This document shows, in pieces, positions 7,333 through 15,864 of a stretch of 26,158 bases of DNA; the stretch's first letter is position 1; every line of letters starts with the position of its first letter. Source of the DNA: DAXETY01 sp051155755 (GTDB taxonomy: Bacteria > Desulfobacterota > Desulfobacteria > Desulfobacterales > SG8-13); assembly GCA_051155755.1 (NCBI GenBank), contig DAXETY010000126.1, positions 1-26,158 on the forward strand. The letters are read 5' to 3'. The notes under the pieces were generated by a model. The model was not told the DNA's origin. It searched no databases and was given only the letters and a program-made list of their open reading frames with translations. A program made the position numbers and the translations under genes.

Positions 7333-7578
7333 GGCAGCAGTTGTCTGGCAGTTAACAACGCACGGGGCGTGTACCGGCGGCCACACCTTTGCCCGCCGGG
7401 ATGCCATCACCGGCTGCACGCCCATAGACCGAAGAAAATCGATTTGATCCACCATCATGTTGCCTTTCGGCGGCGGTGTCAACACCGACGGTCGAATTCC
7501 TTCGCAATGATTGCCCATCCGTCGATATGCGATTCGAGGGGCCCGAGGGCGCTTGCCCCGCAGCCATGCTACATTGAT
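7333..7578. other. Divergent intergenic region
   Basis: This stretch separates the TerB-like gene (minus) from the solenoid-protein gene (plus). It may hold a 41-residue N-terminal extension of TerB (7333-7458). A short inverted repeat GGTGT-CA-ACACC lies near 7475-7490. No tRNA, terminator or other gene is visible. Confidence 0.5.
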
Positions 7579-7607
7579 TTGACATATTCTGCCCAGCCCT
7601 GTAGGAG
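7579..7607 (+). promoter_or_regulatory. Weak candidate promoter for the solenoid-protein gene
   Basis: A perfect -35 TTGACA (7579-7584) is followed after 17 bases by TAGGAG (7602-7607), a poor -10. A start near 7614 would give a 35-nt leader. The same bases contain AGGAGG, which may instead act as a ribosome binding site for the 10-codon frame just downstream, so the two readings compete. Confidence 0.25.
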
Positions 7608-7619
7608 GATTGCATCAAG

Positions 7620-7652
7620 ATGAAATTGCAACTCGAAAGGAGGACGGAATGA
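7620..7652 (+). CDS. Possible 10-codon leader ORF overlapping the next start
   Basis: ATG at 7620 opens a frame encoding MKLQLERRTE and stops at TGA 7650-7652, which overlaps the ATG of the solenoid-protein gene (ATGA). AGGAGG lies 11 bases upstream (7603-7608), and the two Arg codons AGG AGG inside the mini-frame are the ribosome binding site of the main gene. This geometry is what translational coupling looks like, but so short a frame could arise by chance. Confidence 0.25.
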   Translation: MKLQLERRTE

Positions 7653-9664
7653 GCACCAAGGAAGAGCTGGAAGAAAAAGCCGAAAGTTGCCAGACCGCGG
7701 AAGATTATGTGGCGGTGGCCAAGGAAATCGTGGCGGATCTTTCGGATAAAGACTGGGCCGGTGAGCTGATCGACGAGGGGGCCGAATGGGCCCAGTCCGT
7801 GGACGAGCTGGTCGTTCTGGCCAAAGGAAGCAAGGAGGCGCTGGCCGATGATGGAAAGGCCAAACAGTTTCTGCAGCAGGCCAGAGACTTCTGCACCAAT
7901 GCCCAGGATTTCGTCAAACTCGGCGGCGCCGCCGCGGAAATCGGCGCCGTGGACGCCGCCAGGGAAATTCTGGCGGCCGCCCAGGAAAAATGCGTGCGGA
8001 TCAAAGATTTTCTCGACCTGAGCAAGAGCATCCAGGAGTTGATTTCAGATGCGGAGCTGGCCCGCAAACCCGCAGATGCGGCCTTCGAAAAATGCAGCTC
8101 GGTTTCCGATTATGTCGAATATGCACAGGGAATGGTCGCCGTATTCGACGACAAAGACCGCGCCCGGGAGATCTTCAACCAGGCGGCCGAAAACTGCAAA
8201 AGCGGTGACGATTACGCCCAGGTGGCCAAGGGTATCCTGGAAAGCCTCGGAGACAAAGATCTGGCCAAATCGATTTGTGCCAAAGCGGAAAACAACCTCG
8301 ACAAAGGTCTCGAACTCACCAAGGTGGCCGATTGCATGGCCGCGGACCTGGATGACAAGGAAGGTGCCAAAGCCCTTTACCGCAAAGCTGCCGAAAAGCT
8401 GGAAAAGGGTGACGAGTTGATGAAATTGGCCGCTGCCGTCATCGAGAAAACCGGGGATAAAGCCCTGGCGCTGGATGTCTATCGGGAGGCCGAAGACAGG
8501 TTCTCGGCTTTTGGGGACCTGACGAAACTGGCCAAGGCCGTTATCAAGGACACCGGCGACAAGGCCGCTGCCGGTGAAATCTACGCCAAGGCGGCCGACG
8601 CCCGGCCCACCGCCGCCCAGCTGGTGGAGGTGGCCAAGGCACTTGCCGATGAGGTGGAAGACAGGCCTGCGGCGCTGCAGGTGCTGAAACAGGCGGAACT
8701 GGCGGTGAAAAGCGTCGATGAATTCAAGAAAACGGCCGAAGCGATCATTGCCTACGCCGATGACGATCAATGGATCGAGGCCGTCAAGGACCAGCTGGAA
8801 AAACGGCAGGCCCACCCGGAACTCTATACCGAATTCGTCAAACGCGAAGAAGAATCCAAAGCCAGCGGTGCCTTGATTCAGCTTGGCCGGGAAGTCGTCG
8901 AAAAAACCGGCGACAAACATTACGCCCGCAAACTTTACCGCAAGGCCGAAGCGACCTGCCACTACATCCCGGAATACCTCGACCTGGCTGTGGCGATTCA
9001 CGCAGACCTGGAAGACGCCGACTGGGTTCGCAAGATCTACACCGATCAACTGAAACGCAGTGACGATTTCGGCAAAACCAACAGCGTGGTGGACGGCATC
9101 CTGGCGACGCTGCAGGACCGCGGCTGGGTAAAGGACATCTATGGAGACCTGGAGAAGCGCTGTGAAAAGGAAACCGATTACTCCAGACTGGCCCGCACGG
9201 TCATGGACAAGCTCGGTGACGAAGAATATGCGCGAGCGCTTTACGCCAAGGCCGAAGAGATATGTGATGATCTGTTCGGGTTCACCTGCGTGGCCGGTTC
9301 GGCACTGGAATGTCTCGGGGACGGCCAGTGGGCCCGAACCCTTTACAAAAAGGCGGAAGCCGCCTGCAACAACCGGGACGACTATGCCCTGCTGATTGCC
9401 GCCGTCAATTCGAAAATCGATGATCGGGACCTGATGCGAGAGATTCTGGCCGCCGGAGAAAAGAAGCTTACCGCACCGAGGGATCTGGTATTTCTGGCCG
9501 AAAGCGCCCTGGACCAGCTCGGAGACCGTCAGTGGGCCGGCCGCCTTTACCAGAAAGCCGAAGCCGCCGTGCGGGTCGACGCCCAAATGAGCGAGCTGAT
9601 TCTCAGCATTGACAACCGCTACAAAGATCCGCGCTGGGCCGAACGCCTGCGTCGCAAACGCTGA
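7649..9664 (+). CDS. Helical-repeat (TPR/Sel1-like) solenoid protein
   Basis: This 671-residue protein has no signal peptide or membrane segment and is built almost wholly from about 18 degenerate repeats of 33-34 residues. The consensus is roughly D-x-x-W/A-A-x-x-L/I-Y-x-K-A-E-x-x-C ... D/Y-x-x-L-A-x-x-V-x-x-x-L-G; clear units include DEEYARALYAKAEEICD, DGQWARTLYKKAEAACN and DRQWAGRLYQKAEAAVR. The period is that of TPR/PPR-like helix pairs, giving a right-handed alpha solenoid, presumably a protein-binding scaffold. Many units keep one Cys at the end of the first helix. The protein is very acidic and lysine-rich. Start at 7649 is set by a strong GAAAGGAGG 5 bases upstream. It is followed by an intrinsic terminator at 9753, so it is probably transcribed alone. 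No specific function can be assigned. Confidence 0.85.
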   Translation: MSTKEELEEKAESCQTAEDYVAVAKEIVADLSDKDWAGELIDEGAEWAQSVDELVVLAKGSKEALADDGKAKQFLQQARDFCTNAQDFVKLGGAAAEIGAVDAAREILAAAQEKCVRIKDFLDLSKSIQELISDAELARKPADAAFEKCSSVSDYVEYAQGMVAVFDDKDRAREIFNQAAENCKSGDDYAQVAKGILESLGDKDLAKSICAKAENNLDKGLELTKVADCMAADLDDKEGAKALYRKAAEKLEKGDELMKLAAAVIEKTGDKALALDVYREAEDRFSAFGDLTKLAKAVIKDTGDKAAAGEIYAKAADARPTAAQLVEVAKALADEVEDRPAALQVLKQAELAVKSVDEFKKTAEAIIAYADDDQWIEAVKDQLEKRQAHPELYTEFVKREEESKASGALIQLGREVVEKTGDKHYARKLYRKAEATCHYIPEYLDLAVAIHADLEDADWVRKIYTDQLKRSDDFGKTNSVVDGILATLQDRGWVKDIYGDLEKRCEKETDYSRLARTVMDKLGDEEYARALYAKAEEICDDLFGFTCVAGSALECLGDGQWARTLYKKAEAACNNRDDYALLIAAVNSKIDDRDLMREILAAGEKKLTAPRDLVFLAESALDQLGDRQWAGRLYQKAEAAVRVDAQMSELILSIDNRYKDPRWAERLRRKR

Positions 9665-9752
9665 TCGTGATCTCGAGCGACTTTTGCATTTCAGCGACAA
9701 TCGCTCAAATTCAACAGCGCTTTGCGATGGCTGCTGAAATCGGGGCCGATTC

Positions 9753-9790
9753 GAAACGCGGGAGCATCCGGCGCCCGCGTTTCATTTTTT
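9753..9790 (+). terminator. Rho-independent terminator
   Basis: A perfect 10-bp stem GAAACGCGGG (9753-9762) / CCCGCGTTTC (9774-9783) with an 11-base loop is followed by ATTTTTT. It lies 88 bp downstream of the solenoid-protein gene and should end its transcript. Confidence 0.85.
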
Positions 9791-9869
9791 ATAAGATGAA
9801 ACCGCTGTCCACCGTCGCGCCGGTTCGATTTCGGAAATCACACATCCCAACGGTGAAGAGACCGCAGCT

Positions 9870-11069
9870 ATGATCACGATCACCAGCTATTTGCACCGCG
9901 ATCGACTCCGGGATTTGATCCGGCGCTGGATGTACAACGACCTGCATGCCACCGACGTCGAGGAAATCACCCGTCTGGTCTACTTCAACAACGCCTACAT
10001 TTCCCGTTATCTGCCCGTCTTTTCCGAGCTGGTGTTTTCCCGCATGTTCGAAGAGCCGTTCCACACCTTCAAAGCCCGGGTCAAAGCGCACTTGAAAGAT
10101 GTCATCGTAGAAAACACGCCGTACCGGAATCCGCGCGTGGAAGCGATGCTGTCCGCCTACCGCCGGAAACCCGGCGATTTCTACCGCGAAACCCCGTTTC
10201 ACGGAACGCTTTACTTCAGCAGCGGTCCGGACGCTTACCGCTATATCGGAGGCTCCCGCATCAAACGCGTCCGGCGGCTGGCGGAAAAAAGCGCGCGGCG
10301 AATCATCGACTGGATTTATGCCAACATCGAGCAACACGCCGACCGCCTGGCCCAGGATCGGGCCCGGCGCATGGGGATTCAGCTCGAGGCGCTGGTCACC
10401 CCTCCGGAAGACATGGTCGAAGAGTTCGTCAAATCGGAGCGTCGTCTGCTGCAGGACCTGAAAAACGGCCGTCCCATCACCGGCGACCCACCGTTGATCA
10501 TCAACGACGTGGCCGGCGTCAAGGTCATCGTGGAAGACAGGGAACGGGACCGGCTTTTGAATCGGATGGCCGAAGCGGCCGATTGCGAGTTGATCGAGGT
10601 GGAACCGCATACCGGGCGCTACAACGCCGTGAACCTGATCGTCAAATATCGCCCGGACCGCGAGTCGTTGACAATCCCGCCCCTGGGCAAAGCGCTGAGC
10701 CGGCTGATGCAGGCGCGGGGGGTGTCTCCCGAACAGGCCCATCTTCGATTCAAAGACTTCGTGTGCAGCGGCGAGAGCCATGTGCACGTGGAGGTCATCG
10801 TCTGCAATTACCAGGAAATGCTGGAAAGCGAAATCGGACGCTGCATGCATGAAGACCGCATCGTGCGGCAGCGGCTGGAACAGCAATATCGAGGACAGCT
10901 GGCCCGCAACATCGAGTTTCTAACCCGCTACCTGTTCGCCTTTCCGGCCTCGGCCCAACTCGAACTGGCACAGCTGCCCATCCAACTCTGGAACCGTTAC
11001 CTGCCGGATTACTTTGACGAGGTGCTGCAGGACCTGTTCGATATACCGACGGTGGAGGTGCTCTCCTAG
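9870..11069 (+). CDS. Divergent RelA/SpoT-like nucleotidyltransferase domain protein (putative)
   Basis: I do not recognise this 399-residue protein by name. Residues 1-100 are helical with no known motif. The middle has the order of signatures seen in the (p)ppGpp synthetase fold: LIINDVAGVKVIVED (209-223; Asp213 at the metal-binding Asp position of D-x-x-G-x-R-V/I), PHTGRYNAVNLIVKY (246-260; place of the G-Y-x-x-x-H element), and VHVEVIVCNYQEMLESEIG (305-323; Glu307 at the catalytic Glu of E-x-Q-I-R-T, with the trailing helix). Several arginines and lysines upstream could bind nucleotide. The canonical Arg and GYxxxH residues are altered, so it may make another nucleotide or be inactive. 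A HD hydrolase domain is missing. Its stop codon shares bases with that of the convergent PHP gene. Fold prediction is inference; the gene itself is secure. Confidence 0.6.
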   Translation: MITITSYLHRDRLRDLIRRWMYNDLHATDVEEITRLVYFNNAYISRYLPVFSELVFSRMFEEPFHTFKARVKAHLKDVIVENTPYRNPRVEAMLSAYRRKPGDFYRETPFHGTLYFSSGPDAYRYIGGSRIKRVRRLAEKSARRIIDWIYANIEQHADRLAQDRARRMGIQLEALVTPPEDMVEEFVKSERRLLQDLKNGRPITGDPPLIINDVAGVKVIVEDRERDRLLNRMAEAADCELIEVEPHTGRYNAVNLIVKYRPDRESLTIPPLGKALSRLMQARGVSPEQAHLRFKDFVCSGESHVHVEVIVCNYQEMLESEIGRCMHEDRIVRQRLEQQYRGQLARNIEFLTRYLFAFPASAQLELAQLPIQLWNRYLPDYFDEVLQDLFDIPTVEVLS

Positions 11070-12253
11070 CCGGGTAGCTGATTCGGCGGACTCATCCATC
11101 GAAACGCGGTTTGAAGCGTTCGATTGGCGGTCAGCGAAGTCACTCCCAGGACCATCTTGACCCACAGCGGCACGAAACGTTTCCAGTAATCGGCCAGCGG
11201 TCGTTCCAGGCCGGATTGGTCGCGGTAGAATACCCGCTGCGTCCACGGTGTGCTGCCGGCGGCGTTTTGCGGATCGTGGCGAAAAAAATCCCCCAGGGCT
11301 TCCACCTCACGCACCATCAGATTGCGGCGGTACTGGGGCATGATCAGCACCGTGCTGGTCTTCCGATATCGGACTTCTTCGACAAAGCCGGCAAAGGTCG
11401 TCGCCCGGGACAGGTTCAACACCGCATTGGGCGCCCAGCAGTGACGATCCCCACCGGAAACGACCGGGATGCCGAAGCGGTCGGCCAGTGCCATGGTCAG
11501 TCGGTTTTCCTGCCAGGAGCGGTATCCGTTGATTTCCAGGGCGTGAACCCGATCACCGTAAATCCGCAGAAATTTCAAGACCGGCCGCCGCTGCCGGGCC
11601 GCCATCAGATCGACGAGGTCGCAGAAGGGATGGTTGAGCACCACCAGCGCGTACGGATATTCACAAATCCTTTCCAGCAGCTGTTCGAGACGGTTTTCGG
11701 CCGGACGCCGGGTGTAGCCTCGCAGGTCCTGCATCAAGTCGGCGGCCTCGGCCTCCGGCAGGTTGTGCAGTCCCAGGTGTAGAATCCGCCCCTCGAAGGG
11801 AACGGTCCACTCGGTGGAAACCGGGACCGCCGCATCGCTGCGGACGTTGCGCAGCTGCAGCGCACCATTCAGTTCATCGTGATCGGTGATCGATACCAGG
11901 GCCGTCAGCCCGAGACGCTGATGAATGCGGCGCATTTCGGACACATAGACGCTTTCCGCACTGAGCGGGGGAACCCAGTAACCGCGCTTGAAATCGACGC
12001 TGGGTTCATGTGCCCGTCGGCGCCGCTCCATTTCCAATCGGAAAAGAAACGACACGATGGGAATCCGGGTTGCATACAGCGGCAAAAAACTCAAATCTTC
12101 CCGGGAGCACTGGGTGTGCGCATGCAGGGAAACCGCGGATGCAAACGGCTCCCGGAAATCGGCGCGGTTGCGGAACAAGATGATCCGATGATGCGCTCGT
12201 TCAGCGGCGGTTTCACTCGCCGCACCTCTCCGCTGCAACGTCTGTCTCACCAA
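11066..12253 (-). CDS. PHP-domain metal-dependent phosphoesterase
   Basis: This 395-residue protein carries the metal-binding motifs of the PHP family in order: SLHAHTQCS (His44, His46), SITDHDELNGAL (Asp124, His125), STEW (Glu148), LHLGLHN, LNHPF (His208), EINGY, and GGDRHCWAP near the end of the domain. Such proteins hydrolyse phosphoester bonds, for example in 5'-3' phosphatases of nucleic acids or small nucleotides. A 35-residue insert after the first motif and a C-terminal extension with YWKRFVPLWVKMVLGVTSL, which may be membrane-proximal, are unusual. The start is non-ATG: TTG at 12253 or GTG at 12250, both behind AGGGGAGGG. It converges on the RelA-like gene and their stops overlap. 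PHP assignment is good; the substrate is unknown. Confidence 0.8.
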   Translation of the reverse strand: MVRQTLQRRGAASETAAERAHHRIILFRNRADFREPFASAVSLHAHTQCSREDLSFLPLYATRIPIVSFLFRLEMERRRRAHEPSVDFKRGYWVPPLSAESVYVSEMRRIHQRLGLTALVSITDHDELNGALQLRNVRSDAAVPVSTEWTVPFEGRILHLGLHNLPEAEAADLMQDLRGYTRRPAENRLEQLLERICEYPYALVVLNHPFCDLVDLMAARQRRPVLKFLRIYGDRVHALEINGYRSWQENRLTMALADRFGIPVVSGGDRHCWAPNAVLNLSRATTFAGFVEEVRYRKTSTVLIMPQYRRNLMVREVEALGDFFRHDPQNAAGSTPWTQRVFYRDQSGLERPLADYWKRFVPLWVKMVLGVTSLTANRTLQTAFRWMSPPNQLPG

Positions 12254-12486
12254 TGCATCCCTCCCCTGCCTGGGTCGACTCCGTTTCCAACCTCCGAACC
12301 GGTTGCAAGCGCTACGTCTCGATGGGAATGTCGAATGATTTCGGGATAAATCTTAGCGGGTTCGGATTAGGGCAGGACTAGAGAAGGGCTAGGATTGAAT
12401 TTTATCGGCCCGTTGGACACGCGAGTGTTCCGGTACTAAGTTTTCCCGAACGGAGCATTCCAAATTTTCAAAACGGATAGGACGTT

Positions 12487-13005
12487 ATGAAACGATCGAT
12501 CACTGCATTCCTTATGGTGCTTTTGCTCCTGCCGATACCGAACGCCGCCTCCGCCGGCGGCTGGCAGAAACAAATCATCGAAACCGCGACAAAAAGCACC
12601 CGGATCAAAAAGGTCTGGACCGCAAACGAGGCGGGGCATCGTTTCCGATTGCTGCGCGGGCAGACGGGCCCCGTTTATGCCGCCCTGTTGTTGTCTGAAT
12701 CCGGACCGGATCAGCTCGGAACCCGCGAACCCCGGTATCGAGTCGATGACGGTCCGCTGCGATTGCTGGCCGATTACGGCATGTTCCTGGACATGAGCAC
12801 TAGAATCGCCGAATGGCCGGTGTGGGACGGGCTCGAGCCACCCTGTTCCCAAACGGAAACCATCGGGTGGCGCGAAGAAGCCCTGTGCGAAATCCTTCAG
12901 AGGCGCCGCATCGAATTCCATTACGATCTGGTTACCGGAGAAACCCGCAAAACCGTGTTTTCACTCGACGGCGCCCGCGAGATCATCGAAAGCACCCTGT
13001 TCTGA
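12487..13005 (+). CDS. Secreted protein of unknown function
   Basis: This 172-residue protein has a standard Sec signal peptide, MKRSITAFLMVLLLLPIPNA with a likely cut after ASA at residue 23. The mature part is a compact periplasmic domain of about 150 residues with a run of alternating hydrophobic positions (HRFRLLRGQTGPVYAALLL) and two cysteines (PPCSQ and ALCEIL) that could pair in the periplasm. The ending, KTVFSLDGAREIIESTL, resembles a short strand plus helix. I recognise no family. AGGA lies 6 bases before the ATG. It stands alone between the PHP gene (divergent) and the channel gene (same strand, 166 bp away), so it may serve the envelope together with the channel, but nothing proves this. 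Confidence 0.75.
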   Translation: MKRSITAFLMVLLLLPIPNAASAGGWQKQIIETATKSTRIKKVWTANEAGHRFRLLRGQTGPVYAALLLSESGPDQLGTREPRYRVDDGPLRLLADYGMFLDMSTRIAEWPVWDGLEPPCSQTETIGWREEALCEILQRRRIEFHYDLVTGETRKTVFSLDGAREIIESTLF

Positions 13006-13171
13006 TCGGACAACGCTTACCGCGATGAACGCTCAGTTTAGGAGATTGTCTGCATCACAGGCTTGACCTGCGAATAGATTTGACGCAAAGTGGCAAATTG
13101 ACCCCAAGCTTTGGATCGCCGTTGGAAACAAACTTTCACCCTGTGGAGCTTATTCAGACAGCCGCGCAATC

Positions 13172-15694
13172 ATGATGCCTCGATTGTTCAACCGGAAAAG
13201 CCTTCCTCAGCCAGCGTCTTTCACGCCGATCGCAGCACTTCTCTTTGTCTTCATCTGGGCGATGGCAATCCCGTGTTTGTCTGTCGTCTGCGCTTCCGGC
13301 ACTGCGACGGCCGCCGTCGAGACCCCGGCGGAGAAGCCGGAGACCGCAAAAGAGCCGCCTGCCACGTTGCCGGGGCTGTCGGACCTGATCCCCAAAGCCG
13401 CCGAGCTCAACCTTGAACTGGCCCGGCTGACGCGCCAACTGTCGCAGCTGCCGACAGGCGAACGCATCGAGCCGAAACTCTCCGCCCTGGAAACCCGCGT
13501 GAACACGCTGGGCGAAGCGTTGGAGAAGCTGAAATCCCAGGAGCGCCGGCACTATGAACGGCTGATTGCATTTCGACGCGACATCGAGGCGGTCAACAAA
13601 GACCTGAACCTTCTCAACGAGCCCTTGGCCGAGGGACTGCGCAAAATCGACCGATGGCGCAGCCAATGGCGGACCGACCTGAAATTCTGGCAGCAGTGGG
13701 AATCCCGGATCGAAGCCGAACCCGTGCTTCCTATGGTGCAGTCCACGTTCGACAGCGCCATGCGCGCCATGGAAAGCGCCCGGGAGCGCATTCTCCGGCA
13801 TATGGAGCCCATGATGACCGCCCAAAAGCGGGCCTTCGAACTCCAGGTGCGCATCAACGAGATGCTCATGGAACTGGAATCGATAATCACGGCCACCCGC
13901 GGCGAATTCCTGCGCGACTTTTCGCCGCCCATGTACGCACCGGCGTACTGGGCCCAGTTCGGCAGCTGGCTGGCCTATGACCTCATCTCCGGAGCAGGCG
14001 GACTCCTAATCCCCATGCAGGGCTTTCTCCTTCGCAGGGGATGGGTCATCGGACTGCAGATCCTCCTTGTGCTGGTCATCACGTTGGGTATTTACAGATC
14101 GGGGCAGACTCTGGAGAACATCGAATCGCTGCGCTTCATGCGGCGCCATCCGCAATCGGTGGGCTGGCTGATTGCCGCCGCCGTCTGCTGGAATCTCTAC
14201 GAGCCCATGCCGACCTTGTGGAACCTGCTGCTGTCGGCCATCATCCTGGTGACCACCGCCCGGCTGGTGGGTGGAATCGTCAAAACCCGGCGCCGCGCTG
14301 CCCTCGTTTATCTGCTTAGCGCCGTTCTGCTGGCAACCCGCCTGCTGGTGGGCATCGAATTGCCGTCACCGTTGTTCCGAATCTACCTGGTGGGAGTCGC
14401 CCTCGGACTCGGCATCCTCTGCCTGCGTTTTCTGCTGCGCCCTTCCGAGCGCAGCAGACCCCGGCTTTACACGGTCATTCTGGCCGGCACCGCTGCGGCC
14501 TGCGCGGTGGTTGCCGTGATTGAAATATCCGGCTACAGCGCCCTGGCCCTGTACATTTTTCAGTCGACACTGATCACGCTCTTCATCATCGTCCTGGCCC
14601 GGTTGATGATGCTGCTGTTTCGCGGATTGCTGGAATCGGTGTTGCGAAGCCGCTCGGCCCAGAAAATTCCGTTTCTGAAGGCCCAGACCGCCACGCTGAT
14701 CGACCGCATCGCCAAATTGCTCAATCTGCTGGTCCTGCTGCTGCTCTGCGGCGCGGCCCTGCAGACCTGGCGGGTGTTTACTTCATCCTGGGAGCTTATT
14801 TTTCGGATTGCCACTTTTGGCGTCACCCTCGGGGAAACCCGCATTACGGTTGGGCTGGTGCTGGCGGCGGCGGCCTGCCTGTACGGCGCCCTGATTGCGT
14901 CCCGCTTTCTGCAGTTCTTTTTGATGCGGGACGTCTTTGCCCGGCGCCGGGTCGATCCGGGCATCGGCATGTCCATCACCCGCCTGCTGCACTACGCCAT
15001 GATCCTGGTGGGCGTCATGCTGGCCCTGGCCACCCTGGGCTTTAAACTCACCAACCTGACCATCATCGCCTCGGCGCTCAGCGTGGGCATCGGGTTCGGC
15101 CTGCAGACCATCGTCAACAATTTCGTGTGCGGCCTGATTCTGCTGTTCGAGCGGCCGGTCAAGGTGGGCGACATTATCCAGCTGGGGGACCAATGGGCCA
15201 CCATCCGCGATATCGGCCTGCGGGCCACCACCATTCAGACCTTTGACCGATCCGACATCGTGGTGCCGAACAGTGACCTGATCACCAACCAGGTCACCAA
15301 CTGGACCCTGGCCGACCGCAACATGCGACTGATCCTGACCGTCGGCGTGGCCTACGGCTCGGACGTACCCCTGGTGCTGCAGACCCTGCAGGAGACCACC
15401 CGGGAAACCCCCCGGATCCTCAATGACCCGGCGCCGCTGATCTTTTTCATGGGCTTCGGCGACAGCTCCCTGGACTTTCAACTGCGGGTCTGGATCGATG
15501 ACATCGATTACATGAACGTGGTGCGCAGTGAACTCAATCAGGCCATCGATGCCAAATTCCGCGAACGCGGGATCGAAATCCCCTTCCCCCAGCGGGATCT
15601 GCACCTGCGCAGCGTCGCCCCACCGGCCGCCAAGGTTTTCTCGGCAAACTCGCCCACCGCTGCCGACAACGAAACCGGCAAAAAAACATCCTGA
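13172..15694 (+). CDS. Large MscS-family mechanosensitive ion channel
   Basis: This 840-residue protein is a member of the large MscS-like channels (MscK/MscM type). An N-terminal hydrophobic stretch (20-41) acts as signal peptide or anchor. Residues 70-250 are a helical, probably coiled-coil periplasmic domain. About ten membrane segments follow from 290 to 625. The MscS core starts with the pore-lining helix ALSVGIGFGLQTIVNNFVCGL (635-654; my indexing), then the signature LFERPVKVGDII, the beta domain (DIGLRATTIQTFD, VVPNSDLITNQVTNW), and the C-terminal alpha/beta domain ending in IEIPFPQRDLHLR. Such channels open under membrane tension and protect against osmotic downshock. No ribosome binding site is obvious; ATG codons at 13172 and 13175 are both possible. 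It is followed by a large membrane protein gene on the same strand. Confidence 0.93.
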   Translation: MMPRLFNRKSLPQPASFTPIAALLFVFIWAMAIPCLSVVCASGTATAAVETPAEKPETAKEPPATLPGLSDLIPKAAELNLELARLTRQLSQLPTGERIEPKLSALETRVNTLGEALEKLKSQERRHYERLIAFRRDIEAVNKDLNLLNEPLAEGLRKIDRWRSQWRTDLKFWQQWESRIEAEPVLPMVQSTFDSAMRAMESARERILRHMEPMMTAQKRAFELQVRINEMLMELESIITATRGEFLRDFSPPMYAPAYWAQFGSWLAYDLISGAGGLLIPMQGFLLRRGWVIGLQILLVLVITLGIYRSGQTLENIESLRFMRRHPQSVGWLIAAAVCWNLYEPMPTLWNLLLSAIILVTTARLVGGIVKTRRRAALVYLLSAVLLATRLLVGIELPSPLFRIYLVGVALGLGILCLRFLLRPSERSRPRLYTVILAGTAAACAVVAVIEISGYSALALYIFQSTLITLFIIVLARLMMLLFRGLLESVLRSRSAQKIPFLKAQTATLIDRIAKLLNLLVLLLLCGAALQTWRVFTSSWELIFRIATFGVTLGETRITVGLVLAAAACLYGALIASRFLQFFLMRDVFARRRVDPGIGMSITRLLHYAMILVGVMLALATLGFKLTNLTIIASALSVGIGFGLQTIVNNFVCGLILLFERPVKVGDIIQLGDQWATIRDIGLRATTIQTFDRSDIVVPNSDLITNQVTNWTLADRNMRLILTVGVAYGSDVPLVLQTLQETTRETPRILNDPAPLIFFMGFGDSSLDFQLRVWIDDIDYMNVVRSELNQAIDAKFRERGIEIPFPQRDLHLRSVAPPAAKVFSANSPTAADNETGKKTS

Positions 15695-15825
15695 ATGTTA
15701 GAATTCGGTTAATTTAGCCGGCCACAGCCTGCGGACTCCACTGCCACCGTCCTCATCAACCCATTAAATTTGTTATGATTTTTGAGCACACGCTCGTTAT
15801 CATCCCTTTGGTTCGCAACTCCGCG

Positions 15826-15854
15826 TTGTCGATAGATCCCGGTTGTGGTATTAT
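15826..15854 (+). promoter_or_regulatory. Sigma-70-type promoter next to the start of the 1028-residue protein gene
   Basis: TTGTCG (15826-15831) and TATTAT (15849-15854) are separated by exactly 17 bases in a locally AT-rich stretch that stands out from the GC-rich surroundings. Initiation 7 bases on would fall near 15861, only 3-5 bases before the ATG at 15865, with no Shine-Dalgarno present. Confidence 0.5.
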
Positions 15855-15864
15855 TTTTGCTAAT

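Noticed and set aside
8045..9700. 551-codon minus-strand frame opposite the solenoid protein
   Set aside because: It mirrors the repetitive sense gene, has low-complexity F/G/V-rich content, and no ribosome binding site. The sense gene has a strong one and a terminator.
12410..12450. Promoter before the secreted-protein gene (TTGGAC ... TACTAA)
   Set aside because: The spacer is 15 bases and the -10 matches only half the consensus.
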